Part shown: positions 59,348 to 64,000 of the stretch, piece by piece
How the letters are laid out: the number at the start of each line of letters is the position of its first letter
How positions within the stretch are numbered: the first letter of the stretch is position 1
Source: Caballeronia sp031450805
GTDB taxonomy: Bacteria; Pseudomonadota; Gammaproteobacteria; Burkholderiales; Burkholderiaceae
Assembly (NCBI RefSeq): GCF_031450805.1
Contig: NZ_JARTVY010000005.1
Coordinates: forward strand, 620,001-684,000
Direction of reading: 5' to 3'
Length of the DNA: 64,000 nucleotides
The notes under the pieces: generated by a model
What the model saw: the letters and a program-made list of their open reading frames with translations, nothing else
What the model was told of the DNA's origin: nothing
The model's database searches: none
Made by a program: the position numbers and the translations under genes

Positions 59348-60847
59348 TCAGTAAGTTCCGGCCGGCGGGCGCTGGCTGGTCGAAATGATGTACGGCGCTT
59401 CAGTACTGAGTTCGACGCGAAGCTCTCCCACGGACAGCACATCGCCCTTGGGTGCGGCGCTGCCGTTCACGCGAACGAACGACACCGCATACTCACGGCC
59501 GTTGCCCGACCCGATCTTCAGCAGCGCCGTGGTTGCCGGAAACTCCAGCGTCACCATGCCGTGATGCGCCGCACCTGCGATTTCGAACGCACCGACCGTT
59601 CCGAGGAAATGCTTGGAACGCACTTCATCGATATCGACGCCTTCGGGCAGGTTCAGATAGACGTTGTAGAAGTAACCGCCGGCCGCGCCTGCGGTCGTCA
59701 GCATCACATCGTCCAGCACGATCTTGACGGACTTGTACTGGCTCGACTTGCCGGGCGCGAGCGATGCCGCATTGGACGCGCCGCGCGCTGCCGCTTCGAA
59801 GCCTTCGGCAGTCGCCGACAGAAGATCCTGCAGCGGCTTAGCCGAATTCGCTTCGCCGATCACGCGCGCACTCACCGACTGTTCGCGGAGCACGAGTCCC
59901 TTCACGCCGCCGATCGACCGGCGTCCGTTTGCAATGTTACGGGCCGCCGTTGCAGCGAACGTCGCGATCGGCGGACGGGCGCGAATCTGTGCAACCTGCG
60001 CCTGCACGCGGATGATGCGGCCGGTTTGCGCCGACGGCGGCATCGTCGTGGGACGGGTCGTATCAGCATAGTCGTAACCGAGCCGCGAGCGGTTCGAGTA
60101 CGTCTGTTCCTTGTTGATGGTCAGGCCCGGCGCATACGTGAACGTGCCGGCCCAGTACGGATCGGTCGGCGGCGGCATGGTGCGGCCATCGGGCAGCGCC
60201 CATGCATGCCAGAGGCGGTCGACGTTCGCGTGATGCAGATAGAAGATCGGATCGCGCGGGGACTGCATCGTCGCCATCGCATTACCGATGATGTTGTGCA
60301 CGGGGTTGTGCGGCGCGCTTTCAAACTTCTCCTCGAAAGAGTTCGCGGTGCCGCGCTGAAAATTCACGACCGAGTACGAGAACGGCGACAGGTCCAGCGC
60401 GTTATAGACGTTCGTGTTCAGACGCGGACAGTACAGCGGGTTGCCGCTTGCATTGTCGGTGAATTCGCTCGGGATATGCGGGTTCTTGAACCAGTCCCAA
60501 TACGGCAGGGTGAACGACGCATCGCCGGTGATGCGCTTCATCTGCTGCTCGAGATAGTACAGATAGCCGCGGTGCCACGCGAGGAAATAGGGTGCGCGGT
60601 GCGGGCAATAATTCGCATGCACATTCGTCCAGTATTGCCACGAGTTCGGATCGTTGGCATTGGTATTGGCCATCATGGAGCGCACGCAGTTCAGAAACGA
60701 CGCGTAGTGCGGGGTTTGCTTGTACTGCTGCCACTCCACGCGGACTACGTTGGTCGCCGCAACTGCCATATAGGGAAACGCAGCCCATGAAAGCGTCGAT
60801 GCAGCGCCGCCGAGGAAGGCTCGTCGGGTAATTTTTAGGCGGCTCAA
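59348..60847 (-). CDS. Tat-exported tyrosinase with plant-polyphenol-oxidase-like C-terminal domain
   Basis: 499 residues from a TTG at 60847, chosen for GGAG 6 bp upstream and because it starts a Tat-type leader (KITRRAFLGGAAS, twin Arg at 8-9). The CuA site is His77, His83 (in CPHRAPYF) and His92 (WHRGY), with Cys81 placed to form a thioether link. The CuB site is His180 and His184 (HNPVH) and the HH pair at 205-206 in FYLHHANVDRLW. The C-terminal 150 residues (KIVLDDVMLTTAGAAGGYFY, then HFLGTVGAFEI) resemble the PPO1_KFDV region of plant polyphenol oxidases, which shields the site until removed. It oxidises phenols to quinones in the periplasm; substrate unknown. Confidence 0.9.
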   Translation of the reverse strand: MSRLKITRRAFLGGAASTLSWAAFPYMAVAATNVVRVEWQQYKQTPHYASFLNCVRSMMANTNANDPNSWQYWTNVHANYCPHRAPYFLAWHRGYLYYLEQQMKRITGDASFTLPYWDWFKNPHIPSEFTDNASGNPLYCPRLNTNVYNALDLSPFSYSVVNFQRGTANSFEEKFESAPHNPVHNIIGNAMATMQSPRDPIFYLHHANVDRLWHAWALPDGRTMPPPTDPYWAGTFTYAPGLTINKEQTYSNRSRLGYDYADTTRPTTMPPSAQTGRIIRVQAQVAQIRARPPIATFAATAARNIANGRRSIGGVKGLVLREQSVSARVIGEANSAKPLQDLLSATAEGFEAAARGASNAASLAPGKSSQYKSVKIVLDDVMLTTAGAAGGYFYNVYLNLPEGVDIDEVRSKHFLGTVGAFEIAGAAHHGMVTLEFPATTALLKIGSGNGREYAVSFVRVNGSAAPKGDVLSVGELRVELSTEAPYIISTSQRPPAGTY

Positions 60848-61297
60848 GATATTCTCCGGTACATAGTACGACGAATTAAGCGGGTCACGATCAATCCATG
60901 CGAAGCCGGCGATCCGGTAAGTGACCGCTTCTTCGATGCTCGTGCTGGGTGACGAACGGGAGACCGTGGCGACGAACAACGTGTGCCTTTACAGTCAGGC
61001 CATCGAGAAAGGAACGCGTGCCTTGCAGTCGATATGCGTCGTGGGTTGTCAGAAAGGAATGTACGCCGATCAGTCGTCCTTTTATCGTGCGCTTCCGCAC
61101 GTAAATATCCGACTAATGTCGTTTATACATGTGTTGTCGCACAGTGACTACAGCGGCGCTTCCGATTGCAGCTAATCGCGTGCCACGAGCAGATCGAATG
61201 CATTAGTAATTCACTGAAATCCGCTCGTCATTTGATAATTGTCTGCGGAATAAGCGATGGAAATAACGCAGTCGGAGCGGCGCAGTTCAGGAGAACG

Positions 61298-62194
61298 ATG
61301 ATGTCGATCGGCAAAGGCCTTGTGAAAGCAGTACTGGATTGTCTTCCGGACCGCGTATTCTTGAGCATAGCGCACAGACGCAAGGTCGGCAGATTTCCAA
61401 ACATCAGCCATCCGAGAACGTTCAATGAAAAGATACTTCATCGCTGTCTTTATCCCGATGCACGTTTCGTCGATCTGACCGACAAGCTGACCGTGCGCGA
61501 CTACGTGCGTCGCAAGGTCGGCGAGCAATATCTGATACCGCTGATCGCGACGCCGCCCGCATTCACGCGTGAAGTGTTCGATGCATTGCCGCGCGCCTTC
61601 GTGATGAAAGCGAATCACGGCAGCGGTTTCGTCGAAGTCGTGCGCGACAAGTCGAAGACATCGTTCGACGAATTGCAGCGCCTTGCGCAACGCTGGCTTG
61701 CAACGGACTTCTATCGCGTGGCGCGCGAACGTCACTATCGGACTATCAAGCCTCGCATCTATTTCGAGCAATTGCTGATCGAGTCCAACGAAGACATTCC
61801 GGCCGACATCAAGATTCATTGCTTTTTCAGCGACGGTCAGGCGAGGCCGACCATTTATATCGCGGTGATTTCGGATCGTTTCGGCGAGCATCCGCGTGGC
61901 GACATGTACGACGGAGAGTGGAATCGTCTGGATGTCGCCATCGGGCACTATCCGCGCAGTCCGCAGCCCGCGCCGCGTCCTGCAAATCTCGATGCGCTGT
62001 TATCGGTTGCCACGTCGCTTGCGGAAGGCTTCGAGTATGTGCGCGTCGATCTTTACGCGCCGAGCGACAAGATTTATTTCGGCGAATTGACTTTTACGCC
62101 GGGCGCGGGCGTCTTTCCGATGGACCCGGAGCATCTCGACTATGAATGGGGCCGCTTGATGAACCGGCCCTTCATGCAAGGCGCGCGCGCATAG
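61298..62194 (+). CDS. ATP-grasp (TupA-like) glycan-biosynthesis protein
   Basis: 298 residues. Tandem ATGs at 61298 and 61301; AGGAG lies 4-8 bp upstream. FPNISHPRTFNEKILHRCLY near the N-terminus, LTDKLTVRDYVRRKVGEQYL, FVMKANHGSGFVEVVRDKSK and, near the end, VRVDLYAPSDKIYFGELTFT match the TupA-like ATP-grasp family found in capsule, teichuronopeptide and exopolysaccharide clusters, with the Asp and Glu of VRVDLY and FGELT as metal ligands. It probably ligates an amino acid or decorates a polysaccharide. It lies beside a tyrosine-kinase ATPase domain, itself a polysaccharide-cluster type. Confidence 0.82.
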   Translation: MMSIGKGLVKAVLDCLPDRVFLSIAHRRKVGRFPNISHPRTFNEKILHRCLYPDARFVDLTDKLTVRDYVRRKVGEQYLIPLIATPPAFTREVFDALPRAFVMKANHGSGFVEVVRDKSKTSFDELQRLAQRWLATDFYRVARERHYRTIKPRIYFEQLLIESNEDIPADIKIHCFFSDGQARPTIYIAVISDRFGEHPRGDMYDGEWNRLDVAIGHYPRSPQPAPRPANLDALLSVATSLAEGFEYVRVDLYAPSDKIYFGELTFTPGAGVFPMDPEHLDYEWGRLMNRPFMQGARA

Positions 62195-62204
62195 AGGGCT
62201 CGAT

Positions 62205-62852
62205 TCAGCATGCGGCGAACACGCGGCGTCGCCGCGCCACCATGTCGCCAGCGCGGCGGGGCGCCGTGTTGAACACGACGCCGGCCACGTTGGCGCCGCT
62301 TCGCTGAAGCACGCTGACCGCGTCATCGATCTCTTCTTCGCTGCGCGGGCCAGGGCGCGCGACGACGATCGTCGAGCCGCCAAGCGCGGCTACGGTGCTC
62401 GCATCGTCGAACGCGAGTATTGCAGGCGTATCGATGATGATGAGGTCGTAAGCGGGCGACAGCTCTCGCAGCAGTTCCTGCAAGCGCCCGTTCGCGAGCA
62501 GTTCGGAGGGATCGGCGAGCGTGCCGCCTGCGGTCATCACATGGAGGCCCGGGACATCGACGGGACGAACCGCGGCCGTCGCGTCCGTTCTGCCGGCAAG
62601 CCAATGCGCCAGTCCCGCGCCGGGGGGCAATCCGAACAACGATGCGACGCGACCGTGGCGCAAGTCCGCATCGATCAGCAACACGCGCTTGCCGGCTCGC
62701 GCGTTGACGCCTGCGAGATTGGCTGCGATGAACGTCTTGCCGACGCCTGCGGTCGGCCCCGTGACAACGAGCACGTTGGACCCACTGCGATCCGCCACGA
62801 GCGCCGAGCGTTGTCTTCTTCCAAAGCGAGAGTGTTCGATCTGCATGATCAC
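62205..62852 (-). CDS. Orphan bacterial tyrosine-kinase (CpsD/CapB-like) ATPase domain
   Basis: 215 residues from a GTG at 62852 (AGGAG 6 bp upstream; ATG two codons later). Walker A GPTAGVGKT at 32-40, Walker A' VLLIDADLRHG, Walker B DLIIIDTPA: a BY-kinase catalytic core. In proteobacteria this core is normally fused behind a Wzz-type membrane domain and ends in a tyrosine cluster. Here there is no membrane domain, no Wzz gene next door, and the C-terminus (GDMVARRRRVFAAC) has no Tyr at all, so autophosphorylation of the tail is impossible. It may be a degenerated fragment or an adapter-type ATPase. Convergent with the TupA-like gene (10 bp apart). Confidence 0.82.
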   Translation of the reverse strand: MIMQIEHSRFGRRQRSALVADRSGSNVLVVTGPTAGVGKTFIAANLAGVNARAGKRVLLIDADLRHGRVASLFGLPPGAGLAHWLAGRTDATAAVRPVDVPGLHVMTAGGTLADPSELLANGRLQELLRELSPAYDLIIIDTPAILAFDDASTVAALGGSTIVVARPGPRSEEEIDDAVSVLQRSGANVAGVVFNTAPRRAGDMVARRRRVFAAC

Positions 62853-63144
62853 GAAGCGCTCCTCGGTGGATGGTGTCGATGCAATTCGCGAAACGCACGA
62901 TCGGACGCTTTCGCGCCGCTGCGGCCTTCGCGGAAATCAGCGTAGTACGCCGAATTGCATATGGACAAGCGCCGTCGAAATGCGTTCGTGACTTTCGCTT
63001 TTCATCCGCTGCCCGAGCGCCTAAAACAGGAACAGGGCCGACTTCCTGCCATTGAGTCGGCGCGGGCGGACGTCGCTCGAACGCGAATTAATCGATTAGG
63101 AAAACGACGCCCGAACGTTCGATCATCGACGGATGAGGGCGGAA

Positions 63145-63747
63145 ATGAGCTATCAACTGGAAGGCAGCATTCTCGAAGTATGCGAATGCAAGGTGCTGTG
63201 TCCTTGCTGGATCGGAGAAGATCCCGACAACGGCACGTGCCGTAGCGCGCTGGCTTATCACTATGAAAAAGGCGTGATCGACGGCGTCGACGTGTCGGGC
63301 GTCACGGTCGCATTCGCCGCGTTCATTCCGGGCAACGTGCTCGAAGGGAACTGGCGCGTTGCAATGTTCGTCGATGACAGGGCGACCGATGCGCAATTCG
63401 ATGCGCTCCTGAGCGTGCATCGCGGAGAACGCGGCGGGCCGCTCGCTGAACTCGTGAAACTCATTGGCGAAGTCGTCGCGGTCGAACGCGCGCCTATCGA
63501 ATTCACCGTGCAGGACGGCAAGGGCAGGCTGACCGTCGGAAAGACGATCGATGCCGAAATGGAGCCTTATCGCGGCCCCACAGGCGAACCGACAAAACTC
63601 GTCGAAAGCATCTTCTCGACGATACCCGGCTCGCCTGCCTACGTCGCCAAAGCGAACGTGTTCCGCCTGAAGGACGAAAAGCTCGGCATCGACCTTTCGC
63701 TAACAGGGCATAACGCCATTCAAGGCTCGTTCAGCTTCGCGTCATAG
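63145..63747 (+). CDS. DUF1326 domain protein
   Basis: 200 residues from the ATG at 63145 (AGGG 5 bp upstream; an ATG at 63133 is possible). YQLEGSILEVCECKVLCPCW with its paired cysteines (C-E-C-x-x-x-C-P-C) is the signature of the DUF1326 family; the remainder is a beta-rich domain including VTVAFAAFIPGNVLEGNWRV. The Cys pattern looks like a metal or redox site. Family function is unknown. It is followed 13 bp later by a DUF2182 membrane-protein gene, a pairing seen in many proteobacteria. Confidence 0.85.
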   Translation: MSYQLEGSILEVCECKVLCPCWIGEDPDNGTCRSALAYHYEKGVIDGVDVSGVTVAFAAFIPGNVLEGNWRVAMFVDDRATDAQFDALLSVHRGERGGPLAELVKLIGEVVAVERAPIEFTVQDGKGRLTVGKTIDAEMEPYRGPTGEPTKLVESIFSTIPGSPAYVAKANVFRLKDEKLGIDLSLTGHNAIQGSFSFAS

Positions 63748-63760
63748 CGTCGGACGAAGC

Positions 63761-64000
63761 GTGGCCCGGATGCATAACGACGCGCGCACACGGCTGTTCG
63801 CACCGATCTTCGCTGCATTGGTGGCGAGCGCATGGGTCGTCCTCTGGGCATGGGGCGCGGGACCCTATGCACGCTATGTGCGCCACGCGAGCTGGTCTGA
63901 CTTGCCGGGTGTGGCGGCGTTATGCCAATCCATTCCGGGTGCGAATCTGCTGTTCGACGCATTGCTGCATAGCGCAGCGTGGTTGTTGATGATCGCCGCA
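63761..64000 (+). CDS. DUF2182 membrane protein (5' part, cut by window)
   Basis: 80 codons are visible from a GTG at 63761 (ATG three codons later), open to the window end. The first helix is LFAPIFAALVASAWVVLWAW, followed by a short loop and, at the edge, WLLMIAA, the start of the W-x-L-M region typical of DUF2182 predicted metal-binding integral membrane proteins. Its position next to DUF1326 supports the call. The C-terminal part is outside the window. Confidence 0.7.
   Translation, partial: MARMHNDARTRLFAPIFAALVASAWVVLWAWGAGPYARYVRHASWSDLPGVAALCQSIPGANLLFDALLHSAAWLLMIAA

Noticed and set aside
1..64000. tRNA, rRNA, insertion sequences or attachment sites
   Set aside because: No cloverleaf, rRNA segment, intact transposase or flanking inverted repeats were found by reading; a dedicated search could still find short RNAs.

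Overview
The window is GC-rich (roughly 63-65 % by eye), densely coded and rich in two-component, GGDEF/EAL and ABC-transport genes. Gene content and protein style (Burkholderia-order CDI locus, glcDEF cluster, CYP152 peroxygenase, DUF1326/DUF2182 pair) point to a betaproteobacterium of the Burkholderiaceae, most like Paraburkholderia or Caballeronia. There is no rRNA gene, so this placement is inference. No tRNA, rRNA, CRISPR array or intact insertion sequence was seen.

Layout. 1-10 kb: glycerol-3-phosphate dehydrogenase (glpD, cut by the window edge) diverges from a SorC-type regulator over a clear dyad. It is followed by a NUDIX hydrolase, a membrane-anchored SDR, a secreted yellow/MRJP-type protein, a fused isoaspartyl methyltransferase-erythromycin esterase, an MgtC-like protein and an ATP-dependent dihydroxyacetone kinase. 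10-17 kb: a diguanylate cyclase, a DUF2934 protein, a CYP152-type peroxygenase coupled to an unknown protein, a sugar-efflux-type MFS carrier and a GAF histidine kinase. 16.4-24.3 kb: a glycolate oxidase module (glcDEF, MFS carrier, glcG) divergent from a FadR-type regulator and a tartrate/malate-type dehydrogenase, with two identical 13-bp operators in the intergenic region. 24.3-29.1 kb is a zone of decay: an internally deleted enoyl-CoA hydratase, a serine recombinase that has lost its catalytic residues, and an otnK-otnC four-carbon-acid sugar module beside a broken GntP permease.

29-40 kb: catalase, a YghU-type glutathione transferase, then a Burkholderia-order contact-dependent inhibition locus (bcpA-bcpI-bcpB). 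The giant exoprotein gene is broken into three frames, but it still ends in a colicin E3-type ribonuclease domain whose catalytic Asp, His and Glu are kept. It overlaps an intact low-GC immunity gene and is followed by an intact outer-membrane transporter gene. This is the most interesting system in the window.

39.7-53 kb: an HTH-GAF regulator, a chemoreceptor with a candidate sigma-28 promoter, a GGDEF-EAL protein, a polar amino-acid ABC transporter with an attenuating hairpin after the binding-protein gene, a tauABC-type sulfonate transporter, and a PAS-GGDEF-EAL protein. 53-59 kb: a small secreted NTF2-like protein, then a ytfQRT-yjfF-type sugar ABC operon whose last gene is a FadR-type regulator. 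59-64 kb: a Tat-exported tyrosinase, an ATP-grasp (TupA-like) glycan gene, an orphan bacterial tyrosine-kinase ATPase domain, and a DUF1326-DUF2182 pair that runs off the right edge.
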